Source of the DNA: a virus
IMG/VR virus record: IMGVR_UViG_3300025697_000094
Coordinates: 1-31,654 of that record
DNA: 31,654 bases
Reading direction: 5' to 3' (one strand)
Position numbers and translations under genes: made by a program
Shown: positions 17,916 to 25,957 of the stretch, in pieces
Layout: each line of letters begins with the position of its first letter
Numbering within the stretch: position 1 is the first letter of the stretch
Notes under the pieces: model-generated
What the model was told of the DNA's origin: nothing
Seen by the model: the letters and a program-made list of their open reading frames with translations, nothing else
Databases searched by the model: none

Positions 17916-19157
17916 CTAACCAAGTTCAATTTCTTCGATTATCGGAATCTGCGGTACTGACCCCCACCCCAGCTTGTATCCGGGCGGGGCCTTGTCCCCA
18001 GGGCGGTACTTGATGCCCGACCGGCACAGGTCACAGAACTCGCACCGATACGTGGCGGTGCATGCACTCCTGTTCTCTGACCATAGGTCGTTCTTCTCTA
18101 CGTAGCGAATCTGCTGCGAGATACGGGGTAGCTTGTACCCGAAGTCACGCAACTCCTGATCCGTCCTGGCAACGACCCGCTGCTCGTAGTAGAAATCGGG
18201 CCGCTCTGTGATGTCTACCAAGAGCCGGGCACCGTACATCGCCGGTGTCTCGCGGATGGCAATGGCTGTCTTGCCTGGTACTAGGATCGCCCGGTCACCG
18301 TTGATAGTATACCCGGGCTGACCCTCGTGCGCGTCAGCACTCACCTCAAACTCCTCATTGCAATACGTACCCTCCTCAATCAGCGTCTTCGTGTCCTTCT
18401 GGCTCAATGCCTTTGGCCTGATCGTGGGCTTGTGCCACACATCACAGAACGCACCAGCTATCGGTGTGTCGCTGGCCTTGACACCATACGGCTCAAGCAG
18501 CCCCTTCGCCTGTGCCAGGCGGGCCCCGTAGATATACCCGGTGACCTGATCCCCATCCGTCAGCGCATCCCAGTAGTCAGCATTGAGCGACCGTGCCGTG
18601 GACTTACGCTCCCAAACGTACACCAGTCCCGTAGCGATCTCACGAACCAGCCGGTCGACCTTGCACACGAACACGACCTTTGGCATGCGCCGCTTGCTGC
18701 CCTGTTTCATCACTGGGATCTCAAACTTGATCTCGCTACCGATCACCTCGAACCTATTCTCCGTGCTGGCATAGTACCACTGGTGCCCGATCAGGGAGTA
18801 GAGTAGGTTGGTACGCTCGATTGCCCAGTCCTCAGATGTCACGTTGTCGGGCGTCTTGGCGTACTGGTCGTTCAGATACCGCGTTGCTATTGCCATGCGG
18901 TCCTCGCCCACACGGCCAGTGCCGTCGCAGATGAAGCAGACGGGGTCAACTTCTTCTCGTCGCTGGCATCGGGGACACAGCGACCCGGGCTTTAGTTCGA
19001 GGTGCTCATGGCAGGCGTGCCATCGGCCCCCGACCCGTAAGCTCTCCTTGTCTTTGTCCGCTTCCAGGCCATACACGTACCCTAGTTGGTACCGGCGCTG
19101 GCAGCCGAGGAAGCTGTTGTTGGAGCTTGCTGAAAGTCTGAGTTCACGTAGTGCCAT
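17916..19157 (-). CDS. PD-(D/E)XK nuclease, Cas4/AddB-like, with Fe-S-type cysteines
   Basis: This 413-residue protein has Cys19 in a FLGCQRRYQLGYV motif, then an inserted zinc-ribbon-like unit with CPRC (61-64) and CFIC (74-77). The nuclease core follows: D168 (VCKVDRL), E183-R-K185 (VYVWERKS) and Q204 (GDQVTGYIYGARL). A C-terminal cysteine cluster is C366, C372, C375 and C378 (RCEFCDLC). Cys19 plus the C-terminal cluster match the split 4Fe-4S ligands of Cas4 and AddB nucleases. It is probably an exonuclease that makes 3' single-strand tails for the Sak4-like protein. The ATG overlaps the methyltransferase stop by one base (TAATG), with GGAGG upstream. The zinc insert is unusual. Confidence 0.87.
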   Translation of the reverse strand: MALRELRLSASSNNSFLGCQRRYQLGYVYGLEADKDKESLRVGGRWHACHEHLELKPGSLCPRCQRREEVDPVCFICDGTGRVGEDRMAIATRYLNDQYAKTPDNVTSEDWAIERTNLLYSLIGHQWYYASTENRFEVIGSEIKFEIPVMKQGSKRRMPKVVFVCKVDRLVREIATGLVYVWERKSTARSLNADYWDALTDGDQVTGYIYGARLAQAKGLLEPYGVKASDTPIAGAFCDVWHKPTIRPKALSQKDTKTLIEEGTYCNEEFEVSADAHEGQPGYTINGDRAILVPGKTAIAIRETPAMYGARLLVDITERPDFYYEQRVVARTDQELRDFGYKLPRISQQIRYVEKNDLWSENRSACTATYRCEFCDLCRSGIKYRPGDKAPPGYKLGWGSVPQIPIIEEIELG

Positions 19158-20029
19158 TACTTTACCTCCGGTACTGGTGGTGCCGTCTCAGCGAGACGAC
19201 GGCCCATAAGTTCTATTTGACTTTCACGTATATCAATGCTGATCGCGTCACGCCCGTGCTTCTTGGCAACCGCCGCCGTTGTACCGCTTCCACCAAAGGG
19301 ATCAAGTACCGTGCCCCCGGGTGGGCAGAAGGACCGGATCATAAACTCAGCAAGATACTCGGGGAACGGGGCCTCGTTCTCGTGAGCTAGCTTGGAGCCC
19401 ATCAAACCACCACCAGCCTTACATCGGATCACAACACCAGGATTGGCTTTAGCGTAGGCTTTCTGTTCACAATGATCTCGACTGCCATCTTGTTTCCTAT
19501 TCGAGAACGGTCCGCCTGCTCGCCTGGTTTTCTCGTGTTTAACGTCACCATTGACATACCCGTGCGGAGTATGTCCACTAAAGCAGCCATATTTTGGTGT
19601 GTGGCCCATCGCCGTGTTGTCTGACCAGGGCAATCGTCCACCGTTCGTAGCACACACGATGAACTCCAGGTCATGTCGCAGCCAGTCGGGACCACCGCTA
19701 CCGGGGATGCCCACGCGATAGTAGTAGGGGCCTTCTCGTACAGTGATGCCCGCCCGGTGGAGATCCGCGATCAGCAGGGCTGGGGTGCAGGACCATGCGA
19801 ACTTGCGAGTGCGACCAGCTACGACAAAGGCCACGAGGCCCTTACTCACCCGAAGCGATTGCTTGTAGACCCCGACCATCCAGTCCACCCAGTCCTGGCC
19901 CTTGAGTTTGAAGTCGATACCATAAGTACGAGCATCCTCGTAGGGTGGGCTGCCGAACACTAGGTCCACTGATTGCTCGGGTAGTGTGGGCAGCACCTCA
20001 AGGCAGTCACCCTGTATGGTCTCTATCAT
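19157..20029 (-). CDS. DNA methyltransferase, N4-cytosine/N6-adenine type
   Basis: This 290-residue protein begins MIETIQGDCLEVLPTLP. The catalytic motif IV is SPPY (27-30), and the S-adenosylmethionine motif I is DPFGGSGTT (243-251), near the C-terminus, so it is a beta-class (motif IV first) enzyme. SPPY is most often seen in N4-cytosine methylases, while DPPY marks most N6-adenine enzymes, so N4-cytosine modification is favoured but not proven. No specificity subunit or classic restriction enzyme lies beside it; the VRR-NUC nuclease gene overlaps its start. Likely uses are protection from host restriction or marking of phage DNA. Confidence 0.92.
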   Translation of the reverse strand: MIETIQGDCLEVLPTLPEQSVDLVFGSPPYEDARTYGIDFKLKGQDWVDWMVGVYKQSLRVSKGLVAFVVAGRTRKFAWSCTPALLIADLHRAGITVREGPYYYRVGIPGSGGPDWLRHDLEFIVCATNGGRLPWSDNTAMGHTPKYGCFSGHTPHGYVNGDVKHEKTRRAGGPFSNRKQDGSRDHCEQKAYAKANPGVVIRCKAGGGLMGSKLAHENEAPFPEYLAEFMIRSFCPPGGTVLDPFGGSGTTAAVAKKHGRDAISIDIRESQIELMGRRLAETAPPVPEVK

Positions 20030-20508
20030 AGCAATCCCATCTCCAGGTCCTCAACGTTACGGGCCAGTATATACAACCCCCCGTTAGCCTCAATATTTGC
20101 CTGGAACTTTATTTGTTTGGCAGACTGCCGTCCGGTCGCGCTCTTGCACTCGACGGCTAGGAATCGCCCACCGGATAGCAGGCCAATTATGTCCGCTGAC
20201 CCCGGATACCCGAAGCTCACGGGCTGTCCGCCCGACCAAAGTGTCCCACTGTTGTTCCGCCATGAGTATATCCCCTTCTTATGCAGCAGTTTAAGACAGT
20301 CATGTAGGACCGTGGACTCTCTGTCTTCCTTCGCGGCTCGCTTACGTTTGCGTGTTCGTGGGGTGGGCGCTGACACCGTTGGCACAGGAGGTACCGACAC
20401 GCCGGTACGTCGTGCCCGTGCGGTGGCTGCGATGAGAGACCCAAGCGGCTTCGCAGCCTTCGCAAGTTTTGATCTGTCGACGGCATGTTGCTTGTTACCC
20501 CTAACCAT
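20026..20508 (-). CDS. VRR-NUC domain nuclease
   Basis: The 160-residue product has a basic N-terminal tail (1-60, including TRKRKRAAKE) and a VRR-NUC fold at 65-150. Visible active-site residues are D106 (YPGSADIIGLL), E120-x-K122 (FLAVECKSA) and Q132 (KQIKFQ). VRR-NUC proteins are PD-(D/E)XK-type structure-specific nucleases; stand-alone phage copies act as Holliday junction or flap nucleases. Its stop overlaps the methyltransferase start (ATGA). A resolvase role fits the neighbouring Sak4-like and RecG-type proteins. Confidence 0.9.
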   Translation of the reverse strand: MVRGNKQHAVDRSKLAKAAKPLGSLIAATARARRTGVSVPPVPTVSAPTPRTRKRKRAAKEDRESTVLHDCLKLLHKKGIYSWRNNSGTLWSGGQPVSFGYPGSADIIGLLSGGRFLAVECKSATGRQSAKQIKFQANIEANGGLYILARNVEDLEMGLL

Positions 20509-20743
20509 TACCTTCTATCTCCGCGATATGCACTGTCAACCCGCACGCATCACAATACAGATAGTGACTCCAGTTTTTACGCTCGTAGTCGCGGCCCGGG
20601 GTACATGCAGACGACAGTACTTCATCCAGCAGGTGAATACCGCGCGGGCACATAAGTCGCTTCCATATCCGGCGGACCCAAGACAGTGACGGCGGGTATG
20701 TTATACCGTGGTACTTCTGCTTTACTTCTCGAATCGGTCGCAT
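20501..20743 (-). CDS. Hypothetical small protein with C-terminal cysteines
   Basis: This 80-residue protein starts at ATG 20743 with GGAGG eight bases upstream; its first 22 bases overlap the end of the polymerase gene. It is basic (11 Arg/Lys in the first 40 residues). Cys32, Cys47, and Cys64-x2-Cys67 in LYCDACGLTVHI suggest a zinc site formed with a nearby His. It overlaps the VRR-NUC gene by eight bases. No family is recognised; DNA binding is plausible from charge and the metal motif. Confidence 0.7.
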   Translation of the reverse strand: MRPIREVKQKYHGITYPPSLSWVRRIWKRLMCPRGIHLLDEVLSSACTPGRDYERKNWSHYLYCDACGLTVHIAEIEGNG

Positions 20744-22782
20744 AGTCGGCCCTCCGTCGCAACAGGCAACCCTGTCGCCCAGTCCGGTACCACCAGCTGC
20801 AGCCTGTGCATCTCCGCCAGCCGTTCCTCTGCCTGGCCATCGTTTTTGATCAGCGTGATCGCGGCGTCATGGATACTAAACAGTACAGGGAACCCGGCAT
20901 CCTCTAGCCGCAGCAGGCCCTCACCGAACACGTCGCGGGCTGATGCCTGGACTACGTTCTCCGCCAGCTTGCCCCCGTAGAGGTAGTACTTGGTCTTGCC
21001 ACTCGTGTAGGACAGGTCACCGTTAGCTGCTACACGTGCCATCGGGTAGAAAATGCACCGACCGGACGGCAGCATGATGACAGTGGTATCATCCTGATTG
21101 AGGAACACAAGATCATGCCCGTTGTGGCTGACCGTAGTGGTCTGGTCCTTGTACTTGGTGACGAACCGGAACGCCCGTTCGAGTTCACCCCAGAACGCTA
21201 CGACCATCTTGTACCTGTTGCGATACAACTTGATCAGTTTTATGCAGAACGACACGTCATAGGTGCCCGCGTCGAACAGGGGGCGTAGGCTTTTGACCTG
21301 TCGGCACCGGATGTAGAACGTATTACCCCACATTGAAAATCCTGCACCCAGGACGACCTCCTTACCAAAGTCACGCCTGATGGTCAACTGCTTGGCGAGC
21401 TCAGGGTTACTTTCCCACTCCTCCTTGGTGGGCTTCCGTGTCTCTTCATGGAAGATGTTGTTCTGTGCAAACTCAGAATAGATATCAATACCCGCAGCGA
21501 ACGCATCAACCAGATCAGTCTGCCCTGATAGCCATGCAATATCGCGGGCCTCTATCTGCCTGAGGTCACCAGTCCCCATCAGGTGCCCCGGGGGTGCGAG
21601 CAGCATCTTGCCGACGTCTTTGATCAGGTCATGGACGTCACGGGCTCCGAAATTTTGGGCGTTGATCCCACCCGCCCCGCTCCACCGCCCAGTGTGCCCC
21701 CCGTAGTAATTCAGTGGGATGCCGAGCAGTCCGCCCCGGCACTGCGCCTGGGCCATGATGCGTTGCACCCGCTTGATGTGACTGGGCCAGGACTTAACAG
21801 CCAGCCGGGCCTCAGCCAGGGCCCGCACTGCTGGCGATGGGTGCTCCAGTAGCCACTTGAACCCGTCATCGTCCTTCTTGAACGCCGGGATCATCTCCTT
21901 CTTGCCCTGCTTCATCGGCACGGCCTCGCCCTCGGGCAGGACCTGCTTAAACAGGTTGATGAGTAATGCGTTCTTGGATATGTCCTCGGCTTCAATCTGC
22001 CTGATCACCGGCGGTCGTGTCACCCGTTTACCGATGAACGGGGGCTGGCAGGACAGGATGCCGTGCTCGTGTGTTGCCTCAATCACGTTGCCGATCTCTG
22101 TGCTCATATCTGTGATCAGCCGTTCGCCAAGCTCAGCGTCGACAACGATGTTCGGCACCAGGAACATACGCAGCGTCTGGGCTGCCAGCCGTAGCTCGAT
22201 CTCGGGCCGGGTGATCATCGGCAAAAGTTTCTTGAGTAAGAACGCTGTGATGTCAATGTCGTTGCGGCAGTACTCTGACAGATCGGCCCATTGCTGGTCT
22301 GTCATGTCCGCTGCGTGCAGGCCCTTGAATTGGTTGGTGTCACCCTTCGGCGTAGGTGCTCCGTACTTCTTAGCTAGGTGGTCCAGATCGTGGCGGTCCC
22401 TGGCATCCAGATGCCGGGACAGATCCCGGATGTCAACGGTGTACTTTGGCGTGATGCCATACTTCTCGCGTAGGATCAGGAGATCGAAGTACAGGTTGTG
22501 ACCGACTACTGTGCAGCGTTCGAGGTTCTCACCAAAGGCATCCTGCAAGTATAGTAGGTAGCTCTTAACGCTGCCGGGCCGCTCGAACCCTACCCGCGCC
22601 GGCTCATGTGTGGCGTGGCCAAGCCCAGTGATCTCAAATCGCGCGTCGCCAACGAACTGGACATTATCCATCTCCTTCTGTCGGAGGGAATAATCCTGAG
22701 CAAAGTAGGTCTCCCAGTCCAACACGAGCACGTCGGTCGGGAACCCGGCTCTGGCTAAGATGTCTTGGTATGGCTCAAGCAT
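20722..22782 (-). CDS. polA-like: Family A DNA polymerase with 3'-5' exonuclease
   Basis: The 686-residue polymerase lacks a 5'-3' exonuclease domain, as usual in phages. The proofreading domain is complete: D22 and E24 (LDWETY), HNLYFD (95-100) and Y171-x3-D175. Polymerase motifs are motif A D406 to E411 (GDLRQIEAR), motif B R470-x3-K474-x3-L478-x3-F482, and motif C H638-D639-A640. Aligned to E. coli Pol I, L478 takes the place of Phe762 and F482 that of Tyr766, and motif C reads HDA instead of HDE. The two catalytic Asp residues remain, so it should be active. It is the replicative polymerase of this phage. Its stop overlaps the next gene and its start overlaps the previous one by eight bases. 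Confidence 0.95.
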   Translation of the reverse strand: MLEPYQDILARAGFPTDVLVLDWETYFAQDYSLRQKEMDNVQFVGDARFEITGLGHATHEPARVGFERPGSVKSYLLYLQDAFGENLERCTVVGHNLYFDLLILREKYGITPKYTVDIRDLSRHLDARDRHDLDHLAKKYGAPTPKGDTNQFKGLHAADMTDQQWADLSEYCRNDIDITAFLLKKLLPMITRPEIELRLAAQTLRMFLVPNIVVDAELGERLITDMSTEIGNVIEATHEHGILSCQPPFIGKRVTRPPVIRQIEAEDISKNALLINLFKQVLPEGEAVPMKQGKKEMIPAFKKDDDGFKWLLEHPSPAVRALAEARLAVKSWPSHIKRVQRIMAQAQCRGGLLGIPLNYYGGHTGRWSGAGGINAQNFGARDVHDLIKDVGKMLLAPPGHLMGTGDLRQIEARDIAWLSGQTDLVDAFAAGIDIYSEFAQNNIFHEETRKPTKEEWESNPELAKQLTIRRDFGKEVVLGAGFSMWGNTFYIRCRQVKSLRPLFDAGTYDVSFCIKLIKLYRNRYKMVVAFWGELERAFRFVTKYKDQTTTVSHNGHDLVFLNQDDTTVIMLPSGRCIFYPMARVAANGDLSYTSGKTKYYLYGGKLAENVVQASARDVFGEGLLRLEDAGFPVLFSIHDAAITLIKNDGQAEERLAEMHRLQLVVPDWATGLPVATEGRLCDRFEK

Positions 22783-22945
22783 CGTACATCGGCCCGCTCA
22801 TAAAATCGAATAACGCATCTTTTGCTTGGTAGAGTTCATCCATGTTCGCAGGGTTCATATCAACGGCACATTCAATCTTCGCGTCCATTACCTGCTCTAT
22901 GCTCTTTATGAACTCGCGTATTTTTGGTGCATCTCTATCTGCCAT
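22775..22945 (-). CDS. Hypothetical small acidic helical protein
   Basis: I choose ATG 22945 (MADRDAPK, 56 residues), nine bases after GGAGG; a longer reading from 22963 would place that site inside the gene. The protein is all-helical by composition (IREFIKSIEQVMDAKIE and MDELYQAKDALFDFMSG), acidic, with no cysteine pairs. Its last codons overlap the polymerase start. A polymerase-accessory role is possible from coupling alone; no family is recognised. Confidence 0.65.
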   Translation of the reverse strand: MADRDAPKIREFIKSIEQVMDAKIECAVDMNPANMDELYQAKDALFDFMSGPMYDA

Positions 22946-23141
22946 TGCCAGTTGCCTCCACATATTCCGTTGCTGTTATTTCCTTAGCCCAAAGTATGAG
23001 GATGCCACCGTCCCTCACACTATCAGTCGCATTCTTCCACCATGTGACAAGGGTACCGCACGTACGTATACAGGTCGTCTTGGTGTACTCATCTCGGCTG
23101 ATCATCCCAAAGGACCTGTAAGTGACTATGTAGTAGTGCAT
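22935..23141 (-). CDS. Hypothetical protein, 68 residues
   Basis: ATG 23141 follows GAGGT at about seven bases and overlaps the upstream gene's end by 16 bases. The product starts MHYYIVTYRSFGMISRDEY and then shows TCGTLVTWWKNATDSVRDGGILILWAKE, a beta-helix-beta pattern that suggests a compact alpha-beta fold. Two cysteines occur at 24 and 28. No motif identifies a function. Confidence 0.6.
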   Translation of the reverse strand: MHYYIVTYRSFGMISRDEYTKTTCIRTCGTLVTWWKNATDSVRDGGILILWAKEITATEYVEATGNGR

Positions 23142-23629
23142 GCAGGCACCTCGATCCAGAAACCATGCCGCAGGTCACCCTCAACGCTACACTGCGTCAA
23201 GACCTGTGACAGCTTCAACTTGTTGCCGCGAGCATCAGTCATGGCAAGCATGCTCTCGATGTCCTTCATGTACTGTCTGATGTGGTGTTCGTTCTCGTTG
23301 CCAGTCAAGACCAGCTTCCAGTACAACTGTATGATCCACGACAGCCGGGTGTAGAGACAGGCGAGCGCCGCTCCCTTGTCCCCCACTAGGTTAGGACCTA
23401 TAGTCTGGTACGGCAGCCTGCTCGGGTCACACGTACCGCCCGGCTTGACCACGCTTTTGAACTTGACTAGCATCTCCCGCCACCCCGGGGTGTCGGTGAC
23501 CCGCAGCAGGTTATCCAGCATGGTGCGGATATCAGTACCCAGCCTGTCGTTGCGTATCTTCTCCTGGGCCCCGGCAAATAGAGGTGCCTTGGGCACTGGT
23601 GGTACGGTGGGTGGGGGTGGGATTTTCAC
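23126..23629 (-). CDS. Hypothetical protein, GTG start
   Basis: The frame extends to an ATG-like start at 23671, but a GTG at 23629 lies six bases after AGGAGG and directly follows the previous stop, so I take GTG 23629 (167 residues, VKIPPPPTVPPVP). After the Pro-rich start, residues 20-165 are mostly helical (GTDIRTMLDNLLRVT, YTRLSWIIQLYWKLVL, RQYMKDIESMLAMTDARG). No signal peptide, metal site or catalytic motif is recognised. It may contact replication proteins, given its position upstream of the polymerase. Confidence 0.7.
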   Translation of the reverse strand: MKIPPPPTVPPVPKAPLFAGAQEKIRNDRLGTDIRTMLDNLLRVTDTPGWREMLVKFKSVVKPGGTCDPSRLPYQTIGPNLVGDKGAALACLYTRLSWIIQLYWKLVLTGNENEHHIRQYMKDIESMLAMTDARGNKLKLSQVLTQCSVEGDLRHGFWIEVPACTTT

Positions 23630-23630
23630 G

Positions 23631-23840
23631 TCATACCTCCTGGTAGTATTCAACATCAGCCATACTAGCACCGTTTTTTAACAGCCAGTCCGTGAATGAC
23701 TTCCACTTGGGGCCCACGCGTAGCCACTCAAGGTATTTACTGTGCATTTCATCCAGTGACATTGCGTCCGGTACTTTCACGTGGTCCACACTGGCATCAG
23801 CCCAGTCACCGCCACCCAGTATTGCTATTGTTCTGCTCAT
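23631..23840 (-). CDS. Hypothetical protein, 69 residues
   Basis: The start ATG 23840 (MSRTIAILGGGDWADA) directly follows AGGAGGGAGAG, a very strong ribosome binding site, so longer readings are rejected. The second half (MHSKYLEWLRVGPKWKSFTDWLLKNGA) is helical and rich in Trp and Lys. Its end (CAG GAG GTA TGA) supplies the ribosome binding site of the following GTG-start gene. The glycine-rich N-terminus is too short for a nucleotide-binding fold. Function unknown. Confidence 0.72.
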   Translation of the reverse strand: MSRTIAILGGGDWADASVDHVKVPDAMSLDEMHSKYLEWLRVGPKWKSFTDWLLKNGASMADVEYYQEV

Positions 23841-23854
23841 CTCTCCCTCCTGTA

Positions 23855-24037
23855 TTACAACTGCACCACAGTAGGGTGGATTACGGTTACTTTCCCGCAG
23901 GCCGGGCACACATGACGGAACCTCCGGGTTATCACCATATGGTGCGGGGGTTCGTGCCCGGGGTGGCGACAGTACGATTCAGTGGCGTCGGGCTGTGCCC
24001 ATTCAGTTGGCTCCCTACCATACTCGGACGCATTCAT
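23855..24037 (-). CDS. Small zinc-binding protein
   Basis: This 60-residue protein starts at ATG 24037 after AAGGGAT. It carries a Cys/His set: CRHPGHEPPHH near residues 23-33, then VCPACGKVTVIHP near 43-55. The C-x2-C pair with the preceding Cys/His residues suggests a zinc ribbon. It sits 14 bases upstream of the next gene. The composition and tight spacing support a real gene; the target is unknown. Confidence 0.65.
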   Translation of the reverse strand: MNASEYGREPTEWAQPDATESYCRHPGHEPPHHMVITRRFRHVCPACGKVTVIHPTVVQL

Positions 24038-24040
24038 CTT

Positions 24041-24742
24041 TTATCCCTTAACAAAACGACTCTTGTGGTATTTTTCGCCAACGCCGCAAGGCATGATGTG
24101 GTGGTGTGGCATCCCGTCGATCACCACTGCGGCAGACAGGATTGGGCGTGACCTCATGTGTTTTCCGTACGCAAATTGAAAGGCATCTACATCGATTCCG
24201 CAGCCGACATCCATACCGAACGTACGTTGTCTCGGGTTCGCCCGCCACTTGACGCCGCTCTGACTATGGCAGTGGCCCATACAAACTGACATCAGAAGAT
24301 CCTTCATCGCATTGAATGCCGGGTACATACCCGAGCGGCCGGTGCCGTGGAAGTAGTACACGTCATCAATGATGACATCATCCACCCACTTCCACGTCTT
24401 TGTCTTCCACACCTCGTTGTAGTCGCGGATGTATTTGGCCGGGATATTCACAGACTCTGCGAGTCTGATTACGCGGGCGTCATGGTTACCCACCGTGACA
24501 GTGGCGTTTGGGAATGCCTTGTACCACTGCTTGATCTGTTGCTTGGCCAGGAGATACTCATCGTCCGGGCCCGGGCACATAGGGTTGGCCGCGTGAAAGC
24601 TGACCGCCTGATGATCCACAACATCACCGATCAGTACTGTAGCATCTGTCTTGTACTTTCGCCGCAGGTCCTTACAGAAGGCCATGTATCCTGGATGCAC
24701 AGGTGGTAGGTGCAGGTCTCCGATCGCGAGTACTTTAGCCAT
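24041..24742 (-). CDS. Calcineurin-like metallophosphoesterase
   Basis: The 233-residue product has the five metal-binding blocks of the family in order: GDLH (8-11), GDVVDH (39-44), GNHD (85-88), FHG (131-133) and GHCHS (156-160). These bind two metal ions and hydrolyse phosphomonoesters or diesters. Phage members range from protein phosphatases to nucleases and the substrate is not visible here. GGAG lies eight bases before the ATG, and the start overlaps the HAD gene's end by eight bases, so both phosphate enzymes are co-translated. It looks intact. Confidence 0.92.
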   Translation of the reverse strand: MAKVLAIGDLHLPPVHPGYMAFCKDLRRKYKTDATVLIGDVVDHQAVSFHAANPMCPGPDDEYLLAKQQIKQWYKAFPNATVTVGNHDARVIRLAESVNIPAKYIRDYNEVWKTKTWKWVDDVIIDDVYYFHGTGRSGMYPAFNAMKDLLMSVCMGHCHSQSGVKWRANPRQRTFGMDVGCGIDVDAFQFAYGKHMRSRPILSAAVVIDGMPHHHIMPCGVGEKYHKSRFVKG

Positions 24743-25316
24743 CAGTGCGTCTCCGAGTATTGAATGCCTTGTGTACCACGATCCGGGCAGCCACCCACTC
24801 CTCCGTTTCTAGGGCCCGCCTGTAGTCATCATTCCACCACCTCGGAACGAGTATCGCATTGCCCCCCGCGTCACGCCACCGATCCACGTTCTTGGACGAG
24901 TCATCAATCAGCACCGAGCCCGGTGTCCTGGCCAGCGTTTCCTTGGGTGCCGTCATTATGATAAGTTGCTTTTCCAACCCCGGTATGTTTTTCCGCACCC
25001 AGGCAACCTTACCGCTGGCCGACATGCAGTTTGGCATCGGCGTTGTCAATAGCCGGACGTTCTCCATGCCGAAGGCGGCTACCACGTGAGCGAGGATTGC
25101 TTTGCCATCGTGCATCCACGGGAGGTCATACCACAGGTCGAAGTCACATAGGGCGTCAATATCCTCAAATGACTTGCCGATCTCGTTGTGCCAGTGCCAC
25201 CCGCGACGGCCCAGTTTATATGGCCACGTCTTGTAGTCATGTTCTATGCCGAGCCGTGCGTGTACGCCCGCGTTCCAGGAGGCTAGAACACCGTCAATAT
25301 CGAGCCATGCAATCAT
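24735..25316 (-). CDS. HAD-superfamily nucleotidase-like phosphatase
   Basis: I choose ATG 25316 (MIAWLDIDGVLASWN, 193 residues), five bases after GGAGG; the ATG-like start at 25328 lies upstream of that site. HAD motif I is D6-x-D8 (LDIDGV), motif II is T91/T92 (LLTTPMPN), motif III Lys is K125 (APKETLA), and motif IV is D138-D139 (VLIDDSSKNVDRW). The plan matches 5'(3')-deoxyribonucleotidases, which turn dNMPs into deoxynucleosides. Together with the MazG-like and HD enzymes it suggests active control of the nucleotide pool. Its ribosome binding site lies inside the HNH gene upstream. Confidence 0.85.
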   Translation of the reverse strand: MIAWLDIDGVLASWNAGVHARLGIEHDYKTWPYKLGRRGWHWHNEIGKSFEDIDALCDFDLWYDLPWMHDGKAILAHVVAAFGMENVRLLTTPMPNCMSASGKVAWVRKNIPGLEKQLIIMTAPKETLARTPGSVLIDDSSKNVDRWRDAGGNAILVPRWWNDDYRRALETEEWVAARIVVHKAFNTRRRTDG

Positions 25317-25810
25317 ATACTCCTCCATATAGAAGCGTGTCGCTCCCTATTTATAATCTGTGATACTTTCTGCTGATGTACCCCGTACTGCTCCCCAACT
25401 TCTTTCTGGGTGAACAGCCCGGTCTTATAGGTGTAAATCATCTGTCGAATTTGCTGCTCAGTTAATTTGCAGTTAGTATGACCCGGCCCTTGCGGCCACG
25501 TCCCGTGCTTCTGTGAGTCTGCTCTGTTTGCCTTTCTTGTATCCCACCTCAGGTTCTCAAGTCGGTTGTCGTCGCGGTCCCCATTGTTGTGGCAACACTC
25601 CATACCGTCTGGGCATGGGCCAACATAGGTTTCCAGGACCAGGCGGTGGATCATACGGGGGCGTGACCTACCATCCCTGCGGAGCACAACAAATAGATAC
25701 CCGGCACCGCATCTACCGGCTTTCAATACCTTACTGGATCTGTCAGAGTATACAGACCCGTCCTCGCCTATGTGGTACCCCATAAAATCTGGTATAGGTG
25801 TCCGAGTCAT
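25313..25810 (-). CDS. NUMOD4/HNH homing endonuclease (copy 3)
   Basis: This 165-residue protein has NUMOD4 (IPDFMGYHIGEDGSVYSDRS), an HNH core (IHRLVLETYVG, ECCHNNGDRDDNRLENLRWD) and a C-terminal helix-turn-helix (LTEQQIRQMIYTYKTG to YGVHQQKVSQIINR) ending ASIWRSI. The ATG lies about 12 bases after the stop of the 44-residue membrane peptide gene, with GGGAG upstream. The final codons TGG AGG AGT ATA TGA contain the ribosome binding site and, by a four-base overlap, the ATG of the HAD gene. It appears intact. Confidence 0.92.
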   Translation of the reverse strand: MTRTPIPDFMGYHIGEDGSVYSDRSSKVLKAGRCGAGYLFVVLRRDGRSRPRMIHRLVLETYVGPCPDGMECCHNNGDRDDNRLENLRWDTRKANRADSQKHGTWPQGPGHTNCKLTEQQIRQMIYTYKTGLFTQKEVGEQYGVHQQKVSQIINRERHASIWRSI

Positions 25811-25822
25811 GTCGCGCTCCCA

Positions 25823-25957
25823 TCACATAAACAGTAGTGCTTGAACTGTAGCCAGCAACAGACTCGCGGCACCTGTCCGTACCTTGCCCTCCCATAGGTC
25901 AATCACCCCAAGTAGGACGAAGGACGCCACCATGGTGCAAAGGGCTAGGCGTCTCAT
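25823..25957 (-). CDS. 44-residue membrane peptide
   Basis: The ATG overlaps the MazG-like gene's stop (ATGA) and the frame ends TGA at 25823. The product begins MRRLALCTMVASFVLLGV, continues through a short polar stretch (IDLWEGKVRTGA), and has a second hydrophobic run (SLLLATVQALLFM). This gives two short membrane spans or a hairpin with positive charge inside. It lies just before HNH copy 3. No family is known to me. Confidence 0.6.
   Translation of the reverse strand: MRRLALCTMVASFVLLGVIDLWEGKVRTGAASLLLATVQALLFM

Noticed and set aside
21857-22501. 214-residue open frame on the + strand
   Set aside because: Antisense to the DNA polymerase, whose motifs are complete; Ser/Arg-rich and without neighbours on that strand.
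20722-22782. Polymerase inactive because of the HDA motif
   Set aside because: Both catalytic Asp residues (D406, D639), the Lys and Arg of motif B and the proofreading residues are kept, so inactivity is not supported.
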